Source: Anaerobaca sp035448545 (lineage in GTDB: Bacteria; Planctomycetota; Phycisphaerae; Sedimentisphaerales; Anaerobacaceae). From it: 64,000 bases of DNA. The notes under the pieces were generated by a model that did not search any database, was not told the origin of the DNA, and saw only the letters and a program-made list of their open reading frames with translations. This document shows, in pieces, positions 1 to 8,927 of this stretch (the first letter of the stretch is position 1; the number at the start of each line of letters is the position of its first letter). The stretch covers positions 186,001-250,000 of the forward strand of contig DAOTJE010000001.1 of the NCBI GenBank assembly GCA_035448545.1, given 5' to 3'. The position numbers were made by a program, and so were the translations under genes.

Positions 1-9
1 TCTGCGACC

Positions 10-489
10 ATGACGAATGCAAGACGACATGTTGGACTGAGCCTCGTGGAGATGCTGGTCGTGGTGGCCATCGTCGCGGTCGTGGCCGGCATGGTGGTGA
101 TGCTGACGCTGCGGATGAGCAATCAGGCCAAAGAGCGCGATTTGGCCGGTGCGTTTGCGCTGTTCAGGAGCGCCCTGCAGGAGTATCGGGAGGAAACGGG
201 CGAGTTTCCGCCTCAGCCGGAACAGAACCATGCCAATGCCGCGGTGCACATCCGGGGATTGTACGAGCGGCTGATGGCGGAGCCGGCCTCGCGGCAGGTT
301 CTGACGCATCTGTCGAACCTCTCCAGGCCGGGCGACCAGCCCGGTGCGAATATAGCGGAGGTCCGCGATCCCTGGGGAACGGTGCTGGACTATCGCTATG
401 GGCCGGACGACGATTTTCCAGAACTGCTTTCGGCGGGACCGGACAAGGAGTTTGGCACCCCCGACGACATCAGCAGCAGGACCGGCTGA
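10..489 (+). CDS. gspG: Type II secretion-like major pseudopilin (GspG-like)
   Basis: 159 aa. The N-terminus is a class III prepilin signal: a short basic leader, Gly9 as the cleavage residue, then LSLVEML with Glu at mature position 5 and a hydrophobic helix to about residue 30. The C-terminus carries the GspG-type DPWGTVLDYRYG segment and an acidic GPDKEFGTPDD end that resembles the calcium-binding loop of major pseudopilins. The product would be processed by a prepilin peptidase and form the inner-membrane-anchored pseudopilus. It opens a run of five pseudopilin genes on the same strand. Any secretion ATPase, platform protein or secretin would have to lie upstream of the window. The start is the first ATG, and the gene is complete. 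Confidence 0.85.
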   Translation: MTNARRHVGLSLVEMLVVVAIVAVVAGMVVMLTLRMSNQAKERDLAGAFALFRSALQEYREETGEFPPQPEQNHANAAVHIRGLYERLMAEPASRQVLTHLSNLSRPGDQPGANIAEVRDPWGTVLDYRYGPDDDFPELLSAGPDKEFGTPDDISSRTG

Positions 490-589
490 CGAAGAAACGC
501 ATGACGCCAAGGGTTTGTTGGCGTGGCCGTGTCGCGACAGGTGTTTGCCCGGGGCGGGAGAACAACGGCGCGAGAGGAAATGGATACTC

Positions 590-1441
590 ATGGATTGCCG
601 AGCACACAACAAGAGCGGTGTGACGCTGGTCGAGATGACGCTGGTGATCGCGACCATCGCGCTGTTGGTGGGGTTCGGGCTTCCGGCGTTGCGGTCGCTG
701 GTCCATTCGTTCGAATCGCAGAGCGGCACACGCAGCATGATCAATGCCGCCCTGAGTTCCGCGCGGGCCATGGCCGTGAGGAATCAGAAATACACCGGTG
801 TACGATTTCAGACGCTGTGCCGATCGAGGGACCCGCAGAACCCGCTGACTGGCATGGTCGATGCGCCGCAGTACATGATCTTCATCGTGCATGAAGAGCC
901 GAAGAATATGGGTGGGCTGGCTGTCGGTTTCAGGGCGGTAGAGGGTCTGGAGCCGGTGAAGCTGCCCGACACCGTGAGAGTCCTGGACATCAGCCAGCTC
1001 GCGGCCAACAGCGATATCGACGAAGACCGTGAGCTGAACGACGCCTTGGCGTTTTCGGTTGTCTTCTCGCCGTCGGGCAAGCTGGTGGTGCACGAGGTTC
1101 GCGTTCGCAATCGGGACGGATACAGCCTGCCGAGCAATGAGAGCGGTTCGAACAAGGTGTCGCTGGACGAGGTGTTCAACTCCGCCCTGAACATCACGAC
1201 GTACGGTCGGGGCATGTTCATTCAGGATGACTACTCCGTGCGGAATCCCGCTCCGGGCAACGGAGTTGACTACGGGCTCGGCCGCGAGATGAGTCGTACG
1301 AGCTTCGTCCTCTGCGATCACCCGCGGCTGGTGGAACTGTTCCGCCGGAAGGTTCTGTGGTCGGAGTATCTGTCCCAGTTGTCGGGCGACAACGTGGTCT
1401 ATGTGAGCCCCTATACCGGGACCTTGATTTCCTCCGAGTGA
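590..1441 (+). CDS. gspH: Minor pseudopilin, GspH-like
   Basis: 283 aa from the ATG at 590. This start places the prepilin motif (Gly10, then VTLVEM with Glu15) at the very N-terminus, followed by the hydrophobic helix of residues 16-35. The reading frame stays open further upstream, but that part overlaps gspG and has no pilin features. The segment around SARAMAVRNQKYTGVRF resembles the GspH/FimT region. It is longer than typical GspH (about 170-200 aa). Its stop is followed 9 nt later by the next pseudopilin. The family is secure; the H assignment rests on operon position and general architecture. Confidence 0.75.
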   Translation: MDCRAHNKSGVTLVEMTLVIATIALLVGFGLPALRSLVHSFESQSGTRSMINAALSSARAMAVRNQKYTGVRFQTLCRSRDPQNPLTGMVDAPQYMIFIVHEEPKNMGGLAVGFRAVEGLEPVKLPDTVRVLDISQLAANSDIDEDRELNDALAFSVVFSPSGKLVVHEVRVRNRDGYSLPSNESGSNKVSLDEVFNSALNITTYGRGMFIQDDYSVRNPAPGNGVDYGLGREMSRTSFVLCDHPRLVELFRRKVLWSEYLSQLSGDNVVYVSPYTGTLISSE

Positions 1442-1450
1442 TTGGGCGAT

Positions 1451-2230
1451 ATGGACAAGCCACTGCGACAACACGGTTTTTCTTTGCTGGAGACGCTGCT
1501 GGCGGTCAGCACGCTGGCGGTCGGTATGGTGTTTGTCGCCGGCACGTTCATGGCGGGAATTTACTTCACGTCGCTCTCGACGGAACGAACCATCGCTGCG
1601 GTGGCGAGCGACGAGGCGCTGGCCAAGATTCGCCTGTACGGTCTCGATGTGTCCGATCCGAATCTGAAGACCGACGAGTTTGTCCCCTACGACGAGCTGA
1701 CGACGATCCCGGCCGACGAGTTCCTGTACCCGTCGCATGCGGATGCGGCGGCGCGGCAGTACTCCTGGATGGCGCTGTGCAAACGCACGGCGGACAGCCG
1801 TCTGGTCCAGGTCACCGTGTTTGTCTGTCGCCATGCCGGGACCGATGCTCGGTATTGGGTGCGCGCCTCCGATGAGGGTTTCCCGAATCTTGAGCAGAGC
1901 GACTTGCCTCGACCCCTGCGTGTCCGGATCACCCGGAACGCCGGCGCGGCGGCCGATGAAGTGTCGATTGTTGATTCAGTGACCTCGGACCAGGTCGACG
2001 AAAGCACGTTCCTCAACGACGGGGCTACGCTTCTTGACGACCGGACCGGGCAGATCTATCGGGTGCTTCAGCGGTACCGGGAGTCGCCCGAACGAATCCG
2101 GCTGGACCGTCCCTGGCGAGACGGTGATGCCGACGCACGCGGGGAAGCATGGGTCTGGGTGGTTCCGCGACCGGTTGCCGGCGGGCGAAGTCCCCTGGTG
2201 GCGGTCTATCAGGAAGTGTTGCGGTTTTAG
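1451..2230 (+). CDS. gspI: Minor pseudopilin, GspI-like
   Basis: 259 aa from the ATG at 1451; a TTG at 1442 directly after the previous stop is a less likely start. Gly9 is followed by FSLLETL with Glu14 at +5 and a hydrophobic stretch that includes STLAVGMVFVAG. The FSLLETL/AxxxLAVG pattern is typical of GspI/PilV-type minor pseudopilins. The rest has no further recognisable domain. It lies between GspH-like and GspJ-like genes with gaps of only 9 nt, which indicates a single transcript. Confidence 0.72.
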   Translation: MDKPLRQHGFSLLETLLAVSTLAVGMVFVAGTFMAGIYFTSLSTERTIAAVASDEALAKIRLYGLDVSDPNLKTDEFVPYDELTTIPADEFLYPSHADAAARQYSWMALCKRTADSRLVQVTVFVCRHAGTDARYWVRASDEGFPNLEQSDLPRPLRVRITRNAGAAADEVSIVDSVTSDQVDESTFLNDGATLLDDRTGQIYRVLQRYRESPERIRLDRPWRDGDADARGEAWVWVVPRPVAGGRSPLVAVYQEVLRF

Positions 2231-2239
2231 AGCGATCGA

Positions 2240-3307
2240 ATGCGAAGAGCCTTTACATTGATCGAACTGATCGTGGCGCTGGGTATTCTGGCGGTGGTCA
2301 TGTCGTTCGCCAGCGTGATCTTCCGGGTGAGCATCGACTCGCACCGCGTCGCCCTGGCCAACGCCGAGATCATGCAGAAGCTCCGCGTGATTACCGAACA
2401 GCTCGACGCCGACTTCCAGGGATGGCGCAAGGACGGAGACCTGTTCATCATCTGGGATGCCGAGCGCAAGAGCGACTACCGCGGTCCGAATCCGAACGAT
2501 CCACTGGCGTTCGAGCGATTCGACCGGATCATGTTTTTCACGGCGGGGGACTTCCAGACGTACAAGGCCGATCCTCCCATCCGGGGCAACGTGGCGCGCG
2601 TCTGCTATACCCTCGTGAGCAGACCGGCCGACAATGCCGCCAAACGCCTGCGGCCTCAGGAGCAGAAGCCGGCCGAGCGGATGCTGGCGCGAACGGTGCA
2701 CATCCTGGTGCCCACGGCGGACCCCGACGACAAGCTCGACACCGGTTCATTTACCGACGAGCAGTGGCGGGAATGGAACAGCACCCTCGAATACGACAAC
2801 ATCTCGTTGCAGGAGTGGATGCAGATTCCCAGGGCCGAGAAGATCGACATTCTCTCGGTAGTGGGCGACGTCACGATAGCCGGCGCCGTTGCCAGCACGA
2901 CGAGCGAGGCTGCACGCGGCGTGGTGATTGATCTGTCTCAACCGGACCCCGTGCACGCGCTGCTGTGCGATGGCGTGGGGCAATTCGCCGTCCAGGGCTG
3001 GAACGATACGGAGCAGCGCTGGATGCCAGAGGTCAATCCGGACGGCGACGAAGAGCTGGACGACGATTCCGATTTTCTCCTGGACGGCGACGATCTCGAT
3101 CCGAACGACAATCCCGGAATCTGGTATCCGCGCGGCGCAGTGACGCTGCGAAACGTCACGTACGAGGCCTCGCGGATCGACGAGGCGCATCTGCGTGAAA
3201 TCCCCGGACTGGGACGCGCCCTGAAGTTCACCTTCACCCTGTACGACTCGAAAGGGCTTCTGGCGGGCGGCAGGACATTCACACATATAGTCTATTTGGA
3301 CGACTGA
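2240..3307 (+). CDS. gspJ: Minor pseudopilin, GspJ-like
   Basis: 355 aa. It starts MRRAFTLIELIVALG, with cleavage predicted after Ala4 and Glu9 at mature +5, the pattern of GspJ/PulJ proteins. A C-terminal region (about residues 265-310) is rich in Asp (GDEELDDDSDFLLDGDDLDPNDNP), suggesting a calcium-binding loop. It is longer than the roughly 200 aa of proteobacterial GspJ. It sits directly upstream of a GspK-like gene, the expected partner in the pseudopilus tip complex (GspI-J-K). The J assignment is inferred from order and N-terminus. Confidence 0.72.
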   Translation: MRRAFTLIELIVALGILAVVMSFASVIFRVSIDSHRVALANAEIMQKLRVITEQLDADFQGWRKDGDLFIIWDAERKSDYRGPNPNDPLAFERFDRIMFFTAGDFQTYKADPPIRGNVARVCYTLVSRPADNAAKRLRPQEQKPAERMLARTVHILVPTADPDDKLDTGSFTDEQWREWNSTLEYDNISLQEWMQIPRAEKIDILSVVGDVTIAGAVASTTSEAARGVVIDLSQPDPVHALLCDGVGQFAVQGWNDTEQRWMPEVNPDGDEELDDDSDFLLDGDDLDPNDNPGIWYPRGAVTLRNVTYEASRIDEAHLREIPGLGRALKFTFTLYDSKGLLAGGRTFTHIVYLDD

Positions 3308-3318
3308 CGGGGTAACGG

Positions 3319-5856
3319 ATGGCGGCATGGGTTAGACAATCTTCGGCGGACTCTCGTCCGGGTTCGGCGCTGATCCTTACGGTGGTTCTCACCAGCCTGC
3401 TGGCGATCGTGGGGGTGCTGTTCATCATGACGGCGCGGATCGAGCGGATGGCCACGTCGGCGACGACGGAGAACCAGCAACTTAACCTGGCGGTCGAGAC
3501 GCTCGTGGCCCGGATCGGCGAGATGCTGACGGCCGACACGCCCGGTGTCTCAGACGATGCGGAGTACTGGGATTTCCCGGATGTCAATGACCCCTGGCTG
3601 GCGGACTTGGAGCCCTACCGGTCGGGGCCCAACTACTACTGGCGGCAGATCAGCCGTATCGCCGATATGAACGCGGCCGACGCCAGGGACGTGCGGATCC
3701 GTGTCCTCGGCGACCGAGACGTCATCGACGTCAACATGAGCGGGACCAATGCCGACGCCGACGGAGATGGCGTGGGAGATGCGCGGTGGTTCGAGGTGCC
3801 CGATATCATGTCGAGCAGAGGCAAACCGGTCTATGCGGCCGTTCGGATTGTGGACAATTCCGCTATGCTGAACGTCAATACGGGCTACTGGTTCGATCCG
3901 ACCCGGCCCGACTCCGCCAGCGTCGATGGAAGCAGCGTTCAGCAGATCAATGTGATTGCCCTGGCGGGGAACCGGGACAGCACACCGGCGGACCAGCAGG
4001 CGCATGCGGCGGCCCTCCTGGCGGAGCGCCGAATCGATCCTGCCGACGGTTTGACGGGCTATGAACAGTGGGTGATCTGGCAGTACGGGCGGTTGGACCC
4101 GAACAACCCCTACCGGACGTTTGATCTGTCGGATGAGCTGGAGCTGCGCTATCGGTTTCTGTTGAATCACGCCGCCATCGACGCGCGCGTTGAGAATTGG
4201 GGGCGATTCAAAGCGAACACGATCTCCACGCCGGTGGATGCGGCGGGCCAGACGCTCGACCGGTGGTTTGTCCGGGCCCGCGACGACGGGATGCTCGACC
4301 CCAACTACTCCTGCCGGCATGTGGCCACGACCTACAACATGGACCGGATTATCACGCCCAGACCGATCGCGGTCGGCTCGGTGACGCTGCGCAAGAAAGT
4401 GAACGTCAACAGCGCCGACGAGAACGCCATTCGCGACGCCATTGTCGCCGCACTGAGCGGCGGGGGACGCCTGGCGGATGTGCTCAGCGGCGATTCGGCC
4501 CAGCTGGCGGCCAACCTGCGCGACTACATTGACGACGATGATGTCGTTACGGCGATCGCCGGTCCCGGCAGTTCCGGTGCGCACTACTACGGTTTCGAGC
4601 AGCCCTGCATCTATATCTCCGAAATCGCCTACCGTGGGGTGACGGACGCGGCGGGTGTGGTTCACACTTCGACGGCCATCGAACTCTTCAAGCCGTACTT
4701 CGAAGACAGAGACCCACAGCCCGGCCAATGGCGTCTGACGATTGCGGACGCCCGCGGATCCAGACACGTGCCGATCATGTGGTCGGGGACGCGGCGTTTT
4801 CACGTCATTCTGAACGAGGACCCGCTGGCGGAGTTGTTTGATGACAGCGTGTTCTCCGATCCCGAGGAGTCGGCAGACGCGCCGCAGCGATATGGGTACC
4901 GCCCCAGTGCGTATGCGAATCCGACGGCACAGGCCGATCCCAACGGCTTCGCAGAGGGAGCCCGGATTTCGCTCGAGCGGTACGTGGTGCAGACGGATAC
5001 CTGGACGACGGTCGATCACGTGCCGGTGAGGACCGGTTGGATGGTGCCCAACCAGGGAGCCCGCAGTCGCCAGCGCGATGTCTCGCCGGGTAAGTGTGTT
5101 CGCAAGCTCTGGAGCGATGCGGCGACCAACGCCCCTGGACTGGGGCATGCGACAGGCAACTACGTCGATCCTGATGAAGGCGTTATTCAGGCGCATCCGG
5201 CGAACCGGCCGCTGAAGAACATCGGCGAGCTGGGAATGCTCTTTGCCACCAGTGCCTCCGGGGTTACCCCCAACGATACGGCAGCCGGCGTGCTGCTGGA
5301 CCTTGCCAGGCCGGATTACGCGGAATTGCTGAACTACCTGACCGTCCTCGATCCGGCCGAGCACGGCCGGTCTGCCGATGAGACGCGTGTCATGGGACGA
5401 ATCAACATCAACACCGCGCCCGCGTTCGTGATCGCACAACTGCCGTGGATGCAGTATCAGCCCAGTGGACAGCCCACCTTCGCGCGGGCCCAGGCAATCG
5501 TGGAGTATCGCGAGCAGCACGGTCCCTTCCGAAGCGCCGCCGGATTGTTGCAGGTTCCGGAGATGCGGCAACTGAACAGCGACGGCGTTGACAATCGGCA
5601 CGCGGACAACCCGCCGGGCCCCGATATCACCCCGGACAATGTCCGCGATGACCTGGAGGAGCGCGACCTGCTCTTCACGCGAGTCAGCGATCTGGTGACG
5701 GTGCGGAGTGACGTCTTCACCGCCTATATTCTGGTTCGCATCGGTGTCAACGGGCCGCAGAAACGGATGATGGCCATTCTCGACCGCAGTCAGACGAGCC
5801 AAGCGAATCCCAGGGTGAGGCTCGTTTCGCTGTATCCGATTCCTGATCCGCGATAG
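3319..5856 (+). CDS. gspK: GspK-like large minor pseudopilin with two helix-hairpin-helix-like segments
   Basis: 845 aa, far longer than classical GspK (about 330 aa). The prepilin-like N-terminus (Gly15, then a hydrophobic segment to about residue 38) lacks Glu at +5, as is usual for GspK. Two NxNxA-type helix-hairpin-helix segments are visible, at about 359 (VNVNSADENAIRDAI) and about 693 (INTAPAFVIAQLP), matching the SAM-like fold of the GspK insertion domain. An Asp-rich loop near residue 138 (NADADGDGVGDA) looks calcium-binding. In the family GspK caps the pseudopilus tip. It ends the operon, and its stop lies 3 nt from the convergent monophosphatase gene. Confidence 0.7.
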   Translation: MAAWVRQSSADSRPGSALILTVVLTSLLAIVGVLFIMTARIERMATSATTENQQLNLAVETLVARIGEMLTADTPGVSDDAEYWDFPDVNDPWLADLEPYRSGPNYYWRQISRIADMNAADARDVRIRVLGDRDVIDVNMSGTNADADGDGVGDARWFEVPDIMSSRGKPVYAAVRIVDNSAMLNVNTGYWFDPTRPDSASVDGSSVQQINVIALAGNRDSTPADQQAHAAALLAERRIDPADGLTGYEQWVIWQYGRLDPNNPYRTFDLSDELELRYRFLLNHAAIDARVENWGRFKANTISTPVDAAGQTLDRWFVRARDDGMLDPNYSCRHVATTYNMDRIITPRPIAVGSVTLRKKVNVNSADENAIRDAIVAALSGGGRLADVLSGDSAQLAANLRDYIDDDDVVTAIAGPGSSGAHYYGFEQPCIYISEIAYRGVTDAAGVVHTSTAIELFKPYFEDRDPQPGQWRLTIADARGSRHVPIMWSGTRRFHVILNEDPLAELFDDSVFSDPEESADAPQRYGYRPSAYANPTAQADPNGFAEGARISLERYVVQTDTWTTVDHVPVRTGWMVPNQGARSRQRDVSPGKCVRKLWSDAATNAPGLGHATGNYVDPDEGVIQAHPANRPLKNIGELGMLFATSASGVTPNDTAAGVLLDLARPDYAELLNYLTVLDPAEHGRSADETRVMGRININTAPAFVIAQLPWMQYQPSGQPTFARAQAIVEYREQHGPFRSAAGLLQVPEMRQLNSDGVDNRHADNPPGPDITPDNVRDDLEERDLLFTRVSDLVTVRSDVFTAYILVRIGVNGPQKRMMAILDRSQTSQANPRVRLVSLYPIPDPR

Positions 5857-5859
5857 GGC

Positions 5860-6675
5860 TTACGCGCCGATCCACTCGACGAGCTTGGGATGCGCTCTCT
5901 TGTTGGCCACGAGCACCTCGAAGGCGTGACCCTGGTAGTTCTCCGGGTCCACAGGGAAAAGCGATCTGCCTCTCCAGTCGGTGGCGATCGCTCCGGCGCT
6001 TTCCGCGATCATGACTCCGGCGGCGATATCCCACAGCCTGGGCGTGCAGGCTACTGTGCCCACCAATCCTCCCGCCGCCACGTACGCCAGTTGCAGCGCG
6101 GTCGTCCCGAAGTTGCGGAATCGCGACTGGCGGAGGATGCGGGCGACCCAGGACGGCAGGGGGTCGGCCAAGTGGCTGTCGAGCCCCACGCTGTTCACCG
6201 GCGTGATGTCGTCCTGGCTGGTTTCGATGCGTCGGCCGTTGAGCTGGGGTTCTCCTCCGTGGACCGTGGTGTACATCGAGTCCGTGCCGGGATCGAAAAC
6301 GACGCCGGCAATCGGCCGGCCCTCGTAGAGAACGCCGATGCTGACCGTGAAGATCGGAATCGCATGGGCGAAGTTGTTCGTCCCGTCGATCGGGTCGATC
6401 ACCCACCAGATGGCCGGCTCGCCCCGAGGCGCACGCTTGAAGATCCTTCCTGGCTCGCCTTCTTCGGCGATGAAGCCGTGGTCGGGGAAGCTCTCTTTGA
6501 TGCGGTCGATGATAAGCTGCTGGCAATGCCGATCGGTATCCGTGACCAGTTCCGTCGGGCTCTTCAAGGTGGCCTTGACGTAGTTCATTTCCTCCATCGC
6601 GCGCTGCCCCGCCAGACGGGCGGCGACAATGGCTGTCTCGAGAATCTGGCTTAACGCCTGCTGTTCCAAGCACAT
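5860..6675 (-). CDS. Inositol monophosphatase family protein
   Basis: 271 aa, the usual length for the family. Both signatures are present: the metal-binding DPIDGTNNF segment with Asp94 and Asp97, preceded by an EEG motif near residue 76, and the C-terminal WDIAAG motif. Members are Mg-dependent, Li-sensitive phosphatases acting on inositol-1-phosphate, histidinol phosphate, 3'-phosphoadenosine 5'-phosphate or similar substrates; the sequence alone does not decide which. The start at 6675 has a GAGAGG ribosome site 9 nt upstream. It converges on gspK and is divergent from the DUF2752 gene. Confidence 0.88.
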   Translation of the reverse strand: MCLEQQALSQILETAIVAARLAGQRAMEEMNYVKATLKSPTELVTDTDRHCQQLIIDRIKESFPDHGFIAEEGEPGRIFKRAPRGEPAIWWVIDPIDGTNNFAHAIPIFTVSIGVLYEGRPIAGVVFDPGTDSMYTTVHGGEPQLNGRRIETSQDDITPVNSVGLDSHLADPLPSWVARILRQSRFRNFGTTALQLAYVAAGGLVGTVACTPRLWDIAAGVMIAESAGAIATDWRGRSLFPVDPENYQGHAFEVLVANKRAHPKLVEWIGA

Positions 6676-6698
6676 ACCAAACTACCTCTCTGCTGTTG

Positions 6699-6727
6699 TT
6701 GACACGAGCATCAGTCCATTCTATTCT
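6699..6727 (+). promoter_or_regulatory. Sigma70-like promoter, probably giving a leaderless mRNA
   Basis: TTGACA at 6699-6704, a 17-nt spacer, and TATTCT at 6722-6727. The predicted transcription start (about 6734) is within 3 nt of the ATG at 6737, and no Shine-Dalgarno sequence precedes that ATG. It drives the DUF2752 gene and possibly serA. Confidence 0.65.
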
Positions 6728-6736
6728 ACCGGCGTT

Positions 6737-7210
6737 ATGTTGAGACGCCAATCGGCAAATGCCGCCAGACTCACTCGTCGCGCAACGGCTTCGGAACGCC
6801 GTGTCGCCCTGGTGGTATCGGTGTTGATCTTCTCGCTGTTCGCAGGGCTGTGGATTCTGCAGCGCGTGGGTTTTGACTTCGGGTTGCTCTTTCACCCGTG
6901 CGGCTTCAAGCAGCGAACAGGATGGCCCTGTCCGGCCTGCGGCATGACGACCTCCGTGCTCGCCTTTGCGCGAGGGAGATTGTTGGACGCCTTTTACATT
7001 CAACCCGCCGCCGCGTTTCTGTGCTGCGTCCTCGTGCTGACGGCATTTTTGGCTTTGCTCACGGGGGTCCTTGGGATATATTTCAAAGTCTTCGATCGTC
7101 TCTTGTACGAGACGAAAGCAACGTACTGGATCGTGGTTTTGCTCGTGATTCTGGCTGCCGGCTGGGCGGTGATGCTGGCCCGGGCCTTCGCGGTGCAGAG
7201 GACTGGTTAG
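6737..7210 (+). CDS. DUF2752 family membrane protein
   Basis: 157 aa. It has three to four predicted membrane segments (about residues 25-45, 83-110 and 127-150). The DUF2752 signature is present after the first helix: a Cys-containing PCGF segment, then a CPACGMTTS motif. The function of the family is not established; the paired cysteines suggest metal or thiol chemistry at the membrane. The start at 6737 fits the closely placed promoter (-10 ending at 6727). The frame is open further upstream but those residues overlap the divergent gene's 5' end. serA follows about 37 nt downstream. Confidence 0.8.
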   Translation: MLRRQSANAARLTRRATASERRVALVVSVLIFSLFAGLWILQRVGFDFGLLFHPCGFKQRTGWPCPACGMTTSVLAFARGRLLDAFYIQPAAAFLCCVLVLTAFLALLTGVLGIYFKVFDRLLYETKATYWIVVLLVILAAGWAVMLARAFAVQRTG

Positions 7211-7246
7211 CCGTATGGACAATGGGGAGTTGCGGGAGTGCTGTGC

Positions 7247-8833
7247 ATGATGAAAGTTCTGATTGCAGACAAACTGGCCCGGGAAGGAATCGACATCATC
7301 AACGCGGCCGACGGTGTTGAAGCCGTCGTCAAGACAGGGATGAGTGAGGATGAACTGGCTTCTGTCATCGGCGAGTATGACGGATTGATCGTTCGCAGCG
7401 ACTCCAAGGTCACGGCGAAGGTCCTGGCCAATCCGGGCAAGCTGAAAGCCGTCGCCCGCGCCGGTGTGGGAGTGGACAACATCGACGTCAAGGAGGCGAC
7501 CCGCAAGGGGATTCTCGTGATGAATACGCCCGGGGGCAATACCCTCAGCGCGGCCGAACACACCATGGCGCTGATGTTGGCCATGAGCCGAAACGTGGTG
7601 CCGGCCTGCAACAGTCTGAAGGCGGGAGCCTGGGACCGCAAGAAATACACCGGAAATCAGCTGAACCGCAAGGTCTTGGGCCTGATCGGCTTGGGACGCA
7701 TCGGTATGGCGGTGGCGCATATGGCCCAGGGATTCAACATGAAGGTACTCGGATACGATCCGCTGGCGGCGCCGAAGGACGCGCAGCAGAAGGGGGTCGA
7801 GGTCACGGATGATATCGAACGGATCTTCAGGGAATCCGACTTCATCAGTGTTCATGTGCCCAAGAATGAGCAGACCCTCAATATGATCGGTGCGCGGCAA
7901 ATCGAGATGATGAAGCCGACTGTGCGTCTGGTCAACTGCGCCCGCGGCGGCATCATCAACGAAGAAGCCCTGTATGATGCCTTGGCGGCCAAGCGGATCG
8001 CCGGAGCGGCCCTCGACGTGTTCTCGAGCGAGCCTCCTGTGAACATTCGCTTCGCGGAACTGGACAACTGTCTGGTGACCCCGCACTTGGGCGCCAGCAC
8101 GGAGGAAGCTCAGATAGAGGTGGCGGTCGAGGCGGCGGAAATCCTGCTCGATGCCATCCGGGGCGGTCCGATCAAGAATGCGATCAATGCGCCCTCGACA
8201 TCAGGTGCCGTACCGCCGATGGTCCGGCGCTATGCCGAACTGGCCCGCCGCGTTGGGGCGCTGCTCAGTACGATCGCTCCGGGCAACATCAAGGGGATCG
8301 AAGTCCAGTATCGCGGGACGGTCGCGGAAATGGACACCCAGCCGATGACACTCGGCTTCCTGATGGGGCTGCTTCAGAAGCATTTTGACATGCCTCTGAA
8401 TATGGTCAACACGCCCGTGCTGGCCAGGGAACGCGGCATCAGCATCGACGAGACCAAGAATAGCGAGGCCAAGGATGTTGCATCCAGCTTCAGTGCGAAG
8501 GTTGTCACAACAAAAGTCACTCGCACAGTGACCGGCTCCGTGTTCGGTGAGCGGCTGCTGCGGATTATCGAGATTGACGGGTTCAATATCGAAATGACGC
8601 CGCAAGGAGCGGTGCTGGTCATCTTCAACGACGACAAGCCGGGCGTCATCGGGGCGGTGGGTACGATCTGCGGCAAGCACGGCATCAACATCGGCACCAT
8701 GGGCGTGGGCCAGAAGCTGGAGGAGCACAAGGCCGTCCTGGCGGTCAGCCTGGACAAAGAGCCGAGTGCCGACGCCGTGGAAGAACTGCAGAAGCTGGAC
8801 TTCGTCAACGAGATCTACGTCTGTACGCTGTAA
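7247..8833 (+). CDS. serA: D-3-phosphoglycerate dehydrogenase
   Basis: 528 aa, the long form of SerA. The N-terminal 2-hydroxyacid dehydrogenase domain shows the NAD-binding GLGRIG motif, the catalytic NCARGGIINE (Arg) and HLGAST (His) motifs. An intervening ASB domain and a C-terminal ACT domain (starting near VLVIFNDDKPGVIG) would bind serine for feedback control. It oxidises 3-phosphoglycerate to 3-phosphohydroxypyruvate, the first step of serine synthesis. The ATG at 7247 (or 7250) is preceded by GGGAG at good spacing; a GTG at 7238 is an alternative. glyA, the serine-to-glycine enzyme, lies elsewhere in the window. Confidence 0.94.
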   Translation: MMKVLIADKLAREGIDIINAADGVEAVVKTGMSEDELASVIGEYDGLIVRSDSKVTAKVLANPGKLKAVARAGVGVDNIDVKEATRKGILVMNTPGGNTLSAAEHTMALMLAMSRNVVPACNSLKAGAWDRKKYTGNQLNRKVLGLIGLGRIGMAVAHMAQGFNMKVLGYDPLAAPKDAQQKGVEVTDDIERIFRESDFISVHVPKNEQTLNMIGARQIEMMKPTVRLVNCARGGIINEEALYDALAAKRIAGAALDVFSSEPPVNIRFAELDNCLVTPHLGASTEEAQIEVAVEAAEILLDAIRGGPIKNAINAPSTSGAVPPMVRRYAELARRVGALLSTIAPGNIKGIEVQYRGTVAEMDTQPMTLGFLMGLLQKHFDMPLNMVNTPVLARERGISIDETKNSEAKDVASSFSAKVVTTKVTRTVTGSVFGERLLRIIEIDGFNIEMTPQGAVLVIFNDDKPGVIGAVGTICGKHGINIGTMGVGQKLEEHKAVLAVSLDKEPSADAVEELQKLDFVNEIYVCTL

Positions 8834-8927
8834 ACACCCGCCGCCGGCGACCTGCAGGTACGGATGCCGCAACGCCCCTTCGACTGTACGCGGCATGTGG
8901 ACGGTGCGGCCAGGGGGAATGGAGATC

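Noticed and set aside
3550..5802. 750-codon open frame on the - strand across gspK
   Set aside because: Antisense shadow of gspK, with composition typical of reverse frames in this genome.
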